From Streptomyces sp. ST2-7A (GTDB lineage: Bacteria; Actinomycetota; Actinomycetes; Streptomycetales; Streptomycetaceae): 64,000 nt of DNA. This document shows, piece by piece, positions 19,153 through 30,001 of the stretch (position 1 is its first letter; every line of letters begins with the position of its first letter). Location of the stretch: contig NZ_JAJUWS010000004.1 of the NCBI RefSeq assembly GCF_021390475.1, forward strand, positions 124,001-188,000. The letters are read 5' to 3'. Below the pieces are notes generated by a model, which saw nothing but the letters and a program-made list of their open reading frames with translations, was not told the DNA's origin and ran no database searches. The position numbers were made by a program, and so were the translations under genes.

Positions 19153-19481
19153 TCGCCGTTCTGGGCCTCGTACTGGGGATCGTCATAGGCGTGCTCACCC
19201 GCCCGGTGGTGCCCACCGGGCTGGAGGTCTACCTGCCCATCGCCGTGGTCGCCGCCCTCGACGCGGTCTTCGGAGGTCTGCGCGCCCGACTGGACGGCAA
19301 GTTCGACGACAAGGTCTTCGTCGTCTCCTTCCTCTCCAACGTCGTGGTGGCGGCCCTGATCGTCTTCCTCGGCGACCAACTGGGAGTGGGAGCGCAACTC
19401 TCCGTGGGGGTGGTCGTCGTCTTCGGTATCCGCATCTTCTCCAACGTGACCGCCATTCGGCGCCACGTCTTCCGGGCGTGA
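19149..19481 (+). CDS. sbp: Small basic protein Sbp (DUF1290), membrane
   Basis: A 110-residue DUF1290 protein with three hydrophobic helices: MIAVLGLVLGIVIGVLT, LPIAVVAALDAVFGGLRA plus VVSFLSNVVVAALIVFLGD, and LSVGVVVVFGIRIFSNV. The GLRARLDGKFDD loop and the IRIFSNVTAIRRHVF end are typical of the family. The GTG start overlaps the stop of the upstream DUF881 gene and the stop overlaps the next DUF881 start by one base, so the three are tightly coupled. Its function is not established; the arrangement suggests a membrane partner of the two DUF881 proteins. Confidence 0.93.
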   Translation: MIAVLGLVLGIVIGVLTRPVVPTGLEVYLPIAVVAALDAVFGGLRARLDGKFDDKVFVVSFLSNVVVAALIVFLGDQLGVGAQLSVGVVVVFGIRIFSNVTAIRRHVFRA

Positions 19482-20881
19482 TGTCGATGAGCCCCATGTC
19501 GATGAGCCCCGACGCCGACGGCCGTGACGCACCGCGCCCCGGGACGGACCCCGGCGACCCCGCCACCCCCTCCCGGCACTCCCGGTCCGGTACACCGGCC
19601 TCCGCCCCGCCCGGCCGGCGCCCCGCCCGCCCCGGAGCCCCGGCGGACCACGAGCCCACCCGCGACCGTGCCCCGGATGCCGGTCGGGAGCCCACCCGTC
19701 CGCGTCCGGAACGCCCCGCCTCCTCCGGCCCGGCCCCGTCTCCCGGGCGTCCCCCTTCGGGCGGGGGACGCCCGCCCGGTGACGGCGTCGCCCGCTCGGA
19801 CGGGGCGCGCCGACCCCATCGGCCCGGCCCGTCCGATCCGTCCGGCCCCGGCGGCCGATCGGGTGGCGCCGCCCCGGTGAACCCGGACGGTTCCCGCGCG
19901 GCCGGGGGCCCGGACCGCCCCGCGGCCGGCCCACCCCGCGGAGCCCTCGGCCGGGGACCCACGCCTCCCCGGGACGCCCGTCCCGGTTCCGCCGCCGTTC
20001 CTCCCCGCACGGGCCCGGGTCGCCCCGCCGTGCCCCCGGGAACGGCCGGGTGGTCCGGTGCGCCGTCACCCGTCCCGGCGACCGGCGCCGCGCCCGGACC
20101 GACCGCCCCGGGTTCCCCGTCCACCGAGGACGCGGTGGCTCCCGGCCCGCCTCCGGGTCCCCCCACCGGGCGGGCCGCGATCATCAGCGGTCTGTGGCCG
20201 CCCCGGATCACCCGGGCCCAGCTGACCGTCGCCGCCCTGCTCTTCGTCCTGGGGTTGGGGTTGGCCATCCAGGTGCGGGTCGCCGGGGAGGACGCCACCC
20301 TGCGCGGGGCGCGTCCGGAGGATTTGGTGCGGATCCTCAGCGAGCTGGACGAGCGCACCAAGCGGTTGGAGGAGGAGCGCGCGGAGTTGGAACGACTGCG
20401 CACGGACCTGGAGACCGGCTCCCTGCGCGCGGAGGAGGCACGGCGGCAGAACCGGGAGCGCGAACTGCAGTTGGGGATCCTGGCGGGTACGGTGGCGGCG
20501 ACGGGTCCCGGTATCGAGATCACCATCACCGATCCCGCCGGGGCGGTCGGCGCGGATCACCTCCTGGACGCCGTCCAGGAACTGCGGGCGGCGGGCGCGG
20601 AGGCGATGCAGATCGGTGGGGTGCGGATCGTGGCGGAGACGGCCTTCACCGATGCCGCGGACGGCACGGTCCTGGTGGACGGTGGCCCGGTGGATCGGCC
20701 GTTCCGGATCTCGGTGATCGGGCGTCCCCGTGACCTGGAACCGGCGTTGAACATCCCGGGCGGGATGGTGCAGTCCCTGGAGAAGGAGAACGCGACGGTG
20801 ATCATCGAGCGGCCGGACGAGGTGGTCGTGGATGCCTTGCGATCGGGCGAGAGTCCTGATTACGCTCGGTCGTCGCCCTGA
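19481..20881 (+). CDS. DUF881 protein (second copy) with long disordered N-terminus
   Basis: A 466-residue protein. The first 235 or so residues are almost entirely Pro, Gly, Arg, Ala and Ser and are predicted disordered. A membrane helix follows (LTVAALLFVLGLGLAIQVRV, about 247-266), then a coiled coil (LVRILSELDERTKRLEEERA onward) and the DUF881 domain (LGILAGTVAATGPGIEITIT, LLDAVQELRAAGAEAMQIGG, GTVLVDGGPVDRPFRISVIG). The ATG overlaps the sbp stop by one base. Nearby ATGs at 19490 and 19499, within an imperfect repeat of MSMSP, leave the exact start open. The disordered extension is much longer than in mycobacterial homologues and could be a cytoplasmic interaction tail. Confidence 0.88.
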   Translation: MSMSPMSMSPDADGRDAPRPGTDPGDPATPSRHSRSGTPASAPPGRRPARPGAPADHEPTRDRAPDAGREPTRPRPERPASSGPAPSPGRPPSGGGRPPGDGVARSDGARRPHRPGPSDPSGPGGRSGGAAPVNPDGSRAAGGPDRPAAGPPRGALGRGPTPPRDARPGSAAVPPRTGPGRPAVPPGTAGWSGAPSPVPATGAAPGPTAPGSPSTEDAVAPGPPPGPPTGRAAIISGLWPPRITRAQLTVAALLFVLGLGLAIQVRVAGEDATLRGARPEDLVRILSELDERTKRLEEERAELERLRTDLETGSLRAEEARRQNRERELQLGILAGTVAATGPGIEITITDPAGAVGADHLLDAVQELRAAGAEAMQIGGVRIVAETAFTDAADGTVLVDGGPVDRPFRISVIGRPRDLEPALNIPGGMVQSLEKENATVIIERPDEVVVDALRSGESPDYARSSP

Positions 20882-21068
20882 TCCGGAGCGAATCGGTTTC
20901 CCCGCCGTCGGGGTCGGCCGGGATGTTCCGGCGACCCCGGGGGAAACTGATCACATGTCACGGACGTTCCCGGGGTGACCGGGGTGATCGGTGAAGAGAG
21001 AGCCGTGAGAGAGAATGGTTTCTCCGTCCCGCGGTGGGACGGAGGACGAGGTGCGAGGGGAATCGCCG

Positions 21069-21782
21069 GTGAGTTTTTTCGCTAAGTTGTTCGGCAGGCG
21101 TCAGGGCGGCTCCGAGCAGGCCGCGCGGCACCGCGCCGGCCGGCCGGGCGAGCCCCCTGCGGGTCGGTCGGAGGGCGAGAGCGGGCGGCCCCTGTTCCGT
21201 GACGAGGTGGCCGGGGCGGAGACGACCGCCGGGGGCGCCCCCGGCGGGATAGGTGCCGTCCCGAAGCAGGGTTGCCCCCGCTGCTCGACCCCGAACCCGA
21301 CCAGCAGCCGGTTCTGCTCCCAGTGCGGGGCCCCGTTGAGGCCCGGCACGATGGCGGAGGGGTCCTCCGAGACCACCTCCACGATCTCGATCTCCGGGAT
21401 CGAGGCGTACGAGGCCGAGATGACCGGCCAGAACGCGGCCCCGTCGCTCTCCCCGGAGGCGCAGGCGGCGGTCGACGCCCTTCCACCGGGTTCCGCCCTG
21501 CTCGTGGTGCGTCGCGGTCCCAACTCGGGAAGTCGTTTCCTGCTGGACAGCGACCTGACCACGGCCGGTCGTCATCCGGAGAGCGACATCTTCCTGGACG
21601 ATGTGACCGTCTCCCGTCGGCACGTGGAGTTCCGCCGTCGGCCCGAGGGCGGCTTCACCGTTTCCGACGTCGGCAGCCTCAACGGCACCTACGTCAACCG
21701 CGAGCAGATCGACACGGTCGTGCTCACCACGGGTGACGAGGTCCAGATCGGGAAGTACCGGATGGTTTTCTACGCGGGCTGA
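21069..21782 (+). CDS. garA: GarA/OdhI-like FHA regulator with N-terminal zinc ribbon
   Basis: A 237-residue FHA protein. The C-terminal 100 residues closely follow GarA/OdhI of mycobacteria and corynebacteria: LPPGSALLVVRRGPNSGSRF, AGRHPESDIFLDDVTVSRRH and VGSLNGTYVNRE. These proteins inhibit 2-oxoglutarate dehydrogenase and control glutamate metabolism. They are switched by Ser/Thr kinases at an ETTS motif, and SETTSTIS is present near residue 100. Unlike GarA, this protein has a C-x2-C-x(n)-C-x2-C zinc ribbon (CPRCSTPN to FCSQCG) near residues 74-90 and a basic N-terminus. The GTG at 21069 is chosen over upstream starts because GAGGGGAA precedes it and the protein then begins SFFAKLFGRR. 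Target and kinase are inferred from family. Confidence 0.9.
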   Translation: MSFFAKLFGRRQGGSEQAARHRAGRPGEPPAGRSEGESGRPLFRDEVAGAETTAGGAPGGIGAVPKQGCPRCSTPNPTSSRFCSQCGAPLRPGTMAEGSSETTSTISISGIEAYEAEMTGQNAAPSLSPEAQAAVDALPPGSALLVVRRGPNSGSRFLLDSDLTTAGRHPESDIFLDDVTVSRRHVEFRRRPEGGFTVSDVGSLNGTYVNREQIDTVVLTTGDEVQIGKYRMVFYAG

Positions 21783-21783
21783 G

Positions 21784-21831
21784 GCGCCGTCCCGTCGGCC
21801 CGGTCGCACCCGACCGGGCCGGGGACGGCGC
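21784..21831. terminator. Long two-tier terminator hairpin after garA
   Basis: An inner 10-bp perfect stem (21797-21806 with 21811-21820, 4-base loop) is nested in an outer 9-bp stem (GCGCCGTCC at 21784-21792 with GGACGGCGC at 21823-21831), directly after the stop codon. Confidence 0.7.
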
Positions 21832-21948
21832 GCACCCGTCCGGTCGGGTGCGCCGACCCCCGTTTCCGGCCGGCCGGTGACGGCGTGTTCGCCCCTCCCG
21901 GGCGGGTTCGACTGTTCAAACCGGCCGGCCACGGCCTAGGGTTGCTGT

Positions 21949-22422
21949 GTGAACCAGCTCGATGTCGTCGGTGTCCGGGTCGAGATGCCCAACAACCAGC
22001 CGATCGTGCTTCTGCGCGAGGTCGGTGGAGACCGTTACCTGCCGATCTGGATCGGACCGGGGGAGGCCACCGCCATCGCCTTCGCGCAACAGGGCATGAC
22101 GCCACCCCGTCCGCTCACCCACGACCTTCTCAAGGACGTGGTGGAGGCGTTCGGGGAGGAACTCGCGTCGGTCCGCATCACCGACCTGCGCGACGGGGTC
22201 TTCTACGCCGAGCTCGTCTTCGCCAGTGGTGTGGAGGTCAGTGCCCGCCCCTCGGACGCCATAGCGCTCGCCCTGCGCGTCGGCTCCCCCATCTACGGCA
22301 GTGACGGCGTCCTCGACGACGCCGGCATCATCATCGCCGACGAGCAGGAGGACGAGGTCGAACGCTTCCGCGAGTTCCTGGACCAGATCTCCCCCGAGGA
22401 CTTCGGCACCGGCAACCGCTGA
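21949..22422 (+). CDS. Bifunctional nuclease family protein (DNase/RNase domain)
   Basis: A 157-residue protein of the bifunctional nuclease family (DUF151), seen in plants and bacteria and reported to have DNase and RNase activity. Hallmarks are the N-terminal VVGVRVEMPNNQPIVLLREV, the LPIWIGPGEATAIAF core, RPLTHDLL, and ARPSDAIALALRVGSPIY near residues 100-118. Length is typical. GTG start. It lies between the garA and MerR genes exactly as Rv1829 lies between regulators in M. tuberculosis. Cellular role is unknown. Confidence 0.92.
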   Translation: MNQLDVVGVRVEMPNNQPIVLLREVGGDRYLPIWIGPGEATAIAFAQQGMTPPRPLTHDLLKDVVEAFGEELASVRITDLRDGVFYAELVFASGVEVSARPSDAIALALRVGSPIYGSDGVLDDAGIIIADEQEDEVERFREFLDQISPEDFGTGNR

Positions 22423-22656
22423 GCCGCGTGCCGTCGACTCCGTCCACCGTTGCCCCCCACGGGTGTTTCCGAAGCCGGATCCGTCACGCGGCGTGGCGAT
22501 CGTTGACGCGCTCCCCGGGGGTGCCTAGCGTCGGTGGGGCATGTCCCGAACAGCGGAACGCCGTCGTCGCGTCCGCGGAGGACCGTCGGCGACGGGTGGG
22601 AAGACGCCCCCGGGCGCGTCCCCGGGGCCGTGGCGACACGCAGAACGGAGGCGGGC

Positions 22657-23304
22657 GTGACCGGCAATGGCAACGGAAAGGCGGTGGGCGGGGTGAGGAC
22701 CCTCCGGGGATCGTCCCTGTCCCGCTCCGTACCCCGACCGGCGCTGCGGCGCACGGTGGTCGCCCAGGGGAGGAATCCCGAACCACCCCGGCGCGGCGTC
22801 GAGCCGACCCCGGAACTCGGTTATCGGGGCCCCAGCGCGTGCGCCGCGGCCGGCATCACCTACCGCCAACTGGACTACTGGGCCCGCACCGGCTTGGTGG
22901 AACCCTCCATCCGCCCCGCCAGGGGATCGGGCACCCAACGTCTCTACGGGGTCCGGGACGTCCTGGTGCTCAAGGTCGTCAAGCGTCTGCTGGACGCCGG
23001 CGTCTCCCTGCAGAGCATCCGCGCGGCGGCGGTGGTGCTGCGTGCCGCCGACCCCGCGGAACTGCCCGACATGACGCTCCTCAGTGACGGGGCGGTCGTC
23101 CACCGCTGTTCCTCCGTCGAGGAGGTCACCGAACTCCTCCGGGACGGCCGCGGGGTCTTCGGCATCGCCGTGGGAGCGGTGTGGTCGGATGTCCGCACCG
23201 CACTCGCGGAACTGCCCGGCGAACGCGTGGACACCGGAGAACCCACGGAGAGCGTTCACCCGGACGACGAACTGGCCCGCCGTCGCCGGCGCGGCTCCCC
23301 CTGA
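22657..23304 (+). CDS. MerR-family transcriptional regulator
   Basis: A 215-residue cytoplasmic DNA-binding protein. The MerR winged helix-turn-helix occupies about residues 55-125: YRGPSACAAAGITYRQLDYW, ARTGLVEPS, GSGTQRLYGVRDVLVLKVVK and RLLDAGVSLQSIRAAAVVLR. The 45-residue basic N-terminus and the C-terminal helical part show no metal-binding Cys cluster, so it is not a metal sensor of the MerR/CueR type. GTG 22657 is chosen because GGAGG lies six bases upstream; a longer reading from 22534 adds only low-complexity sequence. The family and position beside garA and the nuclease match Rv1828/Rv1830 of M. tuberculosis. Its targets are unknown. Confidence 0.9.
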   Translation: MTGNGNGKAVGGVRTLRGSSLSRSVPRPALRRTVVAQGRNPEPPRRGVEPTPELGYRGPSACAAAGITYRQLDYWARTGLVEPSIRPARGSGTQRLYGVRDVLVLKVVKRLLDAGVSLQSIRAAAVVLRAADPAELPDMTLLSDGAVVHRCSSVEEVTELLRDGRGVFGIAVGAVWSDVRTALAELPGERVDTGEPTESVHPDDELARRRRRGSP

Positions 23305-23504
23305 GTCGGGCGCCGCGCGTCCCGACCGCCGAGTGATCCGGCTCCCCCTCCTCACCGGGATGACCACGGTTGTCGGTGTCCCGGGCCATACTCGAACGTG
23401 CGTTCCCGATCGGTCCGCGTCGACCACGGGAGCCGTGGCCGTGAGCGCCGTCCGGGAAGTCGGCGGCGTCGGGGGAGAGCCGGCGGAGGGGAGGCACGGG
23501 AGCC

Positions 23505-25097
23505 GTGCGGGAACATCCCACCGTCCTGCACCTGGACATGGACGCCTTCTACGCCTCGGTGGAACAGGCCTCCAAGCCCAGCCTGCGCGGTCGACCGGTG
23601 GTGGTGGGCGGGCTCGGCCCCCGGGGTGTGGTGGCCACCGCCTCCTACGAGGCCCGCCGCGACGGCGTACGATCCGCCATGCCCACCGCCCGGGCGCGCA
23701 GACTCTGCCCACACGCCGCCTACCTCATCCCTCGCTTCACCTTCTACCGGGAGATCAGCTCCGTGGTGATGGGGGTGCTGGGCGAACTCTCCCCGCTGGT
23801 GGAGCCGCTCAGCCTGGACGAGGCGTTCGTGGACCTGGCCGCCGGACCCGCTCCCGTGGACGAGGAGAGCGCGCGGGCCATCGGGGAGGCGACGCGTGCC
23901 CGGATCCGCGCCCGCACGGGTCTGACCGCCTCGGTGGGCCTGGCCGGATCCAAGATGCTCGCCAAGATCGCCTCGGAGCAGGCGAAACCCAACGGGCTGG
24001 CGGTCATCCCGATCGGTGCCGAGCGGTCCTTCCTCGAGCCCCTGCCGATCCGGATCCTCCCCGGAGTGGGACCGGTCACCGGGGACACGCTGCGCCGGGC
24101 CGGTATCGTCACCGCCGGTGACGCCGTCCGGGCCGGGGAGCAGGAACTGATTCGCCTACTGGGACGCGCCCACGGGACCGCCGTGCACACCATGGCCGCC
24201 GGCCGCGACGACCGCCCCGTGATGGCGGAACGGGACGCGAAATCCGTCTCGGCGGAGGACACCTTCGACGAGGACCTCACCGACCGCGCCCGGCTCCACA
24301 CCGAGACGCTCCGGCTGGCGGACCGGGCGGTCCGTCGCCTGCGGGACGCCGGCCGTTCGGCACGCACCGTCGTGCTGAAGATCCGCTTCCACGACTTCAC
24401 CACGCTGACCCGCTCGGAGACCCTGCGCGGGGCCACCGACGATCCCGTCGTCGTCCGTGACTCCGCGACGCGCCTGCTGGCGGCCGTCGGCATCGGTGAG
24501 GGCGTCCGGCTGCTGGGGGTGGGGCTCACCGGGTTGGCCGAGTTCACCCAGGAGGACCTCTTCGCCCTGGTGGGGACGGACGGCCCCGGAACCCCCGCGG
24601 GCACGGGTGCCGGCGCGACCTCCCCTCGGCGGGAGGACGACCCCGGGCTTCCCGACGCCCTCGGCCGCGCCGCCCCCCGCCCGTTGCCCACCCTCCCGCC
24701 GGCGACCGCCGAGCGGGGGGAGACCGGAATCGGCCGGTCGGTGCTGCGACCCGCCCCCGGACGTGACGTCCACCACGCCGTGCACGGGCCCGGGTGGATC
24801 CAGGGCAGCGGACTGGGACGGGTCACCGTCCGCTTCGAGCGCCCCGACTCACCGCCGGGCCGGGCCGTCACCCTGCGGATCGACGACCCGGCACTGCGGG
24901 AGGCCGATCCGCTGCCGCTCGTCGCGACCGATCAGTCCCGCGGCTCGGCGGTCCCGTCCCCTCCCTCGCCGGAGATCCTCCCCGTCCCGGTCGGCCCCGG
25001 GGAGTCCGCCCCGGTCCCGGACGGACCGCCCGCCAGCCGGCCGAAGTCCCGATCCTCCGAGGACGGGGCGGACCCACCCGGAACGTCCAGTCCGTAG
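23505..25097 (+). CDS. dinB: DNA polymerase IV (Y-family, error-prone)
   Basis: A 530-residue Y-family polymerase that copies past damaged bases. Palm motifs with catalytic acids are present: LHLDMDAFYASVEQ (residues 8-21) and PLSLDEAFVDLA (near 104-115). SVGLAGSKMLAKIASEQAKP and the helix-hairpin-helix IRILPGVGPVTGDTLRRAGI follow, then the little-finger domain (SVSAEDTFDEDL). Beyond the usual 350-400 residues there is a Pro-rich linker and a small C-terminal module (VHHAVHGPGWIQGSGLGRVT, near 425) resembling the tudor-like tail of UvrD/PcrA helicases. The 3' end overlaps the convergent PRC-barrel gene by 166 bases. Confidence 0.93.
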   Translation: MREHPTVLHLDMDAFYASVEQASKPSLRGRPVVVGGLGPRGVVATASYEARRDGVRSAMPTARARRLCPHAAYLIPRFTFYREISSVVMGVLGELSPLVEPLSLDEAFVDLAAGPAPVDEESARAIGEATRARIRARTGLTASVGLAGSKMLAKIASEQAKPNGLAVIPIGAERSFLEPLPIRILPGVGPVTGDTLRRAGIVTAGDAVRAGEQELIRLLGRAHGTAVHTMAAGRDDRPVMAERDAKSVSAEDTFDEDLTDRARLHTETLRLADRAVRRLRDAGRSARTVVLKIRFHDFTTLTRSETLRGATDDPVVVRDSATRLLAAVGIGEGVRLLGVGLTGLAEFTQEDLFALVGTDGPGTPAGTGAGATSPRREDDPGLPDALGRAAPRPLPTLPPATAERGETGIGRSVLRPAPGRDVHHAVHGPGWIQGSGLGRVTVRFERPDSPPGRAVTLRIDDPALREADPLPLVATDQSRGSAVPSPPSPEILPVPVGPGESAPVPDGPPASRPKSRSSEDGADPPGTSSP

Positions 25098-25390
25098 TGC
25101 CGGTACAACTGGAGTTCCTGCTCCGGTGAGAGATGACGCCCCACCCCGAAATCGGGGGCCTCGCGCACCAGGGACCGGTCGAAGGGCACCCGCAACTCCT
25201 CGTCGACCAGTTCACTCGGCTCCAGGGGGACGAAGGCGTCCCGGCTGAACAGACCGGTGCGCACCGCCGCCCACTCCGGTGTTCCGGTCGCGTCGTCGAG
25301 GTAGACCTCGTCCACCGTGCCGATCCGGGTCCCGTGACGGTCCACGGCCCGACGGCCGATCAGTTCCCGGGGGTCGATGTTCGTGTGCAC
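24932..25390 (-). CDS. PRC-barrel domain protein
   Basis: A 152-residue protein. The N-terminal 90 residues form a PRC barrel: IDPRELIGRRAVDRHGTRIG, TVDEVYLDDATGTPEWAAVR, TGLFSRDAFVPLEPSEL and VPFDRSLVREAPDF. LSPEQELQLYRHYGL follows, as in Streptomyces homologues, and then a disordered tail of 45 residues. PRC barrels in such stand-alone proteins are thought to mediate protein or RNA contacts; the specific role is unknown. The GTG start has GGAGGAGA upstream. Its last 55 codons are read on the opposite strand of the dinB 3' end, an unusually long convergent overlap that may reflect loss of an earlier stop. Confidence 0.85.
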   Translation of the reverse strand: MHTNIDPRELIGRRAVDRHGTRIGTVDEVYLDDATGTPEWAAVRTGLFSRDAFVPLEPSELVDEELRVPFDRSLVREAPDFGVGRHLSPEQELQLYRHYGLDVPGGSAPSSEDRDFGRLAGGPSGTGADSPGPTGTGRISGEGGDGTAEPRD

Positions 25391-25516
25391 GTCTCCTCCA
25401 CCTCATCCACCTTCGTCGATCCGTCCCGGCGGCGCCGGTATCCGGCCCGGGGCCCGTGCGCCCTCCTGCCCCGGGACGCACGTCCTCATCACCAACCCAA
25501 AGGCACTTTCGTTCCA

Positions 25517-25544
25517 TCTGCCACTCGAAGGGCGCTGGTAGGAT
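25517..25544 (+). promoter_or_regulatory. Candidate promoter for the gcvP riboswitch transcript
   Basis: A -10-like TAGGAT (25539-25544) with a weak -35-like TCTGCC 16 bases upstream, about 20 bases before the riboswitch begins. Assigned by position and match only. Confidence 0.35.
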
Positions 25545-25561
25545 CGATTCCGGGTTGCCGA

Positions 25562-25795
25562 CCTCGTGCGGGAGAGTTCGTCGGAGCGGGACTTCCGACG
25601 GCGCCGAAGGAGCAAATCCTCCCCGGAATCTCTCAGGCCCCCGTACCGCACGGGCGAAACCACTCTGGAAAGCAGCGCGCGCGTCGGGATCGCCGTCGAT
25701 CCCCCGCCCCGCTCACCGAAGGGGAAAGCCACCGGGCCCGGCCCGGTCGGTGAAGCTCTCAGGTCGCGAGTCGTCGTGATGACAGAGGGGGAGGC
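25562..25795 (+). promoter_or_regulatory. Tandem glycine riboswitch upstream of gcvP
   Basis: Two consecutive glycine-aptamer-like units are readable. The first has GCGGGAGAGT, CGCCGAAGGAGCAA, TCTCAGGC and ACCACTCTGGA (about 25566-25671). The second has TCACCGAAGGGGAAAGCC, GAAGCTCTCAGGT and GATGACAGAGGGGGA (about 25708-25793). This conserved pattern is that of the glycine riboswitch, which senses glycine and controls the cleavage system. A Shine-Dalgarno (GGAGG) and the gcvP ATG follow at 25834-25847, so control could be at transcription or translation; I see no clear expression-platform terminator. Glycine is expected to turn gcvP on. Confidence 0.9.
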
Positions 25796-25844
25796 CGCGG
25801 GCGCCCGGTCGGGACGTCCGGAGGTCCAGACCAGGAGGCCCCAC

Positions 25845-28784
<2,940 letters not shown>

Positions 28785-28791
28785 CGGCCGA

Positions 28792-28843
28792 CCGCGTCAC
28801 GGGCTCCCGCCGCGCGAAACCGCCGCCGGGGGCCGTGACGCGG
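28792..28843. terminator. Terminator hairpin after gcvP
   Basis: CCGCGTCACGG (28792-28802) pairs perfectly with 28833-28843, with further imperfect pairing inside (GCTCCCG with CGGGGGC), eight bases after the gcvP stop. Confidence 0.65.
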
Positions 28844-28959
28844 CGCGCGCCGGTGGGCGGGATGCGACCGGATCACGACGGGCGGATCCGGCCCCGCCGG
28901 CCCCGGTCGGCCGAAGAACTCCGGAACGCCGTCCCGCGAACGAGCCCGGACACACGGGT

Positions 28960-29009
28960 GCCGGGTCGGGTCCGCTCCCACGTCCTCGGAGGAACGGGCC
29001 CGACCCGGC
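28960..29009. terminator. Second hairpin, probable terminator for the opposing gene
   Basis: GCCGGGTCGGG (28960-28970) pairs with CCCGACCCGGC (28999-29009) just beyond the stop of the minus-strand gene that ends at 29021. Confidence 0.5.
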
Positions 29010-29020
29010 GTCCGGCGCTC

Positions 29021-29626
29021 TCAGCCCGCCAACCGAGCAGGCGCCAGTCTGGAACCCACCAACGCGTGCAGCGTCGCGGCCGTCATCGGCCGGTTCGCCG
29101 CGATGCCCGGCGGCGCCGGTGCCAGGGGCACCAGCAGGTCACCGGCGACGGGGCCGGCGGTCGGCTCCGCCGTGCCGGTCTCCCCGACCGGACGCAACCA
29201 CAGGGTGAGCATGTACAACCGGGGCACCGACAACAGGCACGGCGACCAGGTGTCGTCCAATTCCTCCGCCCGGCGCAGTGCGAGGTCCGTGGAGGCGGCG
29301 TAGGGGCCCTCCCCGAAGTGGGAGAAGGTCCAGCCGCCCGGGGTCAGCCGGGTCTCGGCGGTACCGACCGGCAGACCGTCGCGCACCAGCAGGAACCTCC
29401 AACCGACCAGGGGCGCGGAGGCGGGAACGACCGTCCCGACCTCCCATTGGTGGACCGGCAGCGGGCGCGTCGGTACCAGGTTCTCGCGACTCTCGTGAAC
29501 CTCCCGGTCCTCGCGGTGCGCTCCATGGGATTCCCGGGAACGGGGAGCCCGGAGAGCGGGGGAGCGGAGCGCGGTGCGCACACAGTGCTCGGCCGACTCG
29601 GGTGCCGGCGGAAGATACAGGGGCAT
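29021..29626 (-). CDS. Conserved-looking hypothetical protein
   Basis: A 201-residue protein that I do not assign to a family. The N-terminal 50 residues are basic and His-rich (SRESHGAHREDREVHES). The middle holds strand-like and aromatic segments (VHQWEVGTVVPASAPLVGWR, FLLVRDGLPVGTAETRL, GGWTFSHFGEGPYAASTDLA). A helix and strand region follows (LYMLTLWLRPVGETG, LLVPLAPAPPGIAANRP, MTAATLHALVGSRL). No signal peptide, membrane helix or metal motif is seen. Codon use is ordinary for the region. It is convergent with gcvP and divergent from the GCS2-like gene. A start further downstream, near VPTRPLPVHQWE, would give a more compact domain. Confidence 0.7.
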   Translation of the reverse strand: MPLYLPPAPESAEHCVRTALRSPALRAPRSRESHGAHREDREVHESRENLVPTRPLPVHQWEVGTVVPASAPLVGWRFLLVRDGLPVGTAETRLTPGGWTFSHFGEGPYAASTDLALRRAEELDDTWSPCLLSVPRLYMLTLWLRPVGETGTAEPTAGPVAGDLLVPLAPAPPGIAANRPMTAATLHALVGSRLAPARLAG

Positions 29627-30001
29627 GGTGGGTCGCCTCTCGCTTCGGAGACACGCGTTCCCGGATTTTAACCGGCGGATGTTGGCGCCATGTTTCCGGT
29701 AGCCGTACCGGCACGTGACGGCAAGCGGAAAACCGGCCGAATTCCGTTTCCCGCCCCCCGGAAGTCATGGTGGGCGGGGCGACCGGACGACGGAAGCCAC
29801 GCCCTTCCGGCTCCCCTGCGGGCAGTATTCCACAGGAATATGCGCCACGACCGTGCTTCCGTCGGAAGCGGCGTGCCGCGTCCCGTGCGTTAGCGTGCCC
29901 CGGTGATGGGCATGATCGGAACATCGCGGGCGGCACGCCCCGATCCCGGACACCCCCGGCGCCGTCCGGTTCCGGGGGACCGTCGAAGGAGGTGCCCGGT
30001 C
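29627..30001. other. 375-bp divergent promoter region
   Basis: No gene seen. The region between the hypothetical gene and the GCS2-like gene contains the least GC-rich stretch nearby (around 29660-29700, GGATTTTAACCGG), suitable for divergent promoters. The only clear site is AAGGAGGT at 29986-29993, the ribosome-binding site that fixes the next start. Confidence 0.5.

Noticed and set aside
19481..20180. Repetitive Pro/Gly/Arg region considered as a separate low-complexity repeat or assembly error
   Set aside because: It is in frame, has no exact long repeat unit, and forms a plausible disordered N-terminus of the second DUF881 protein.
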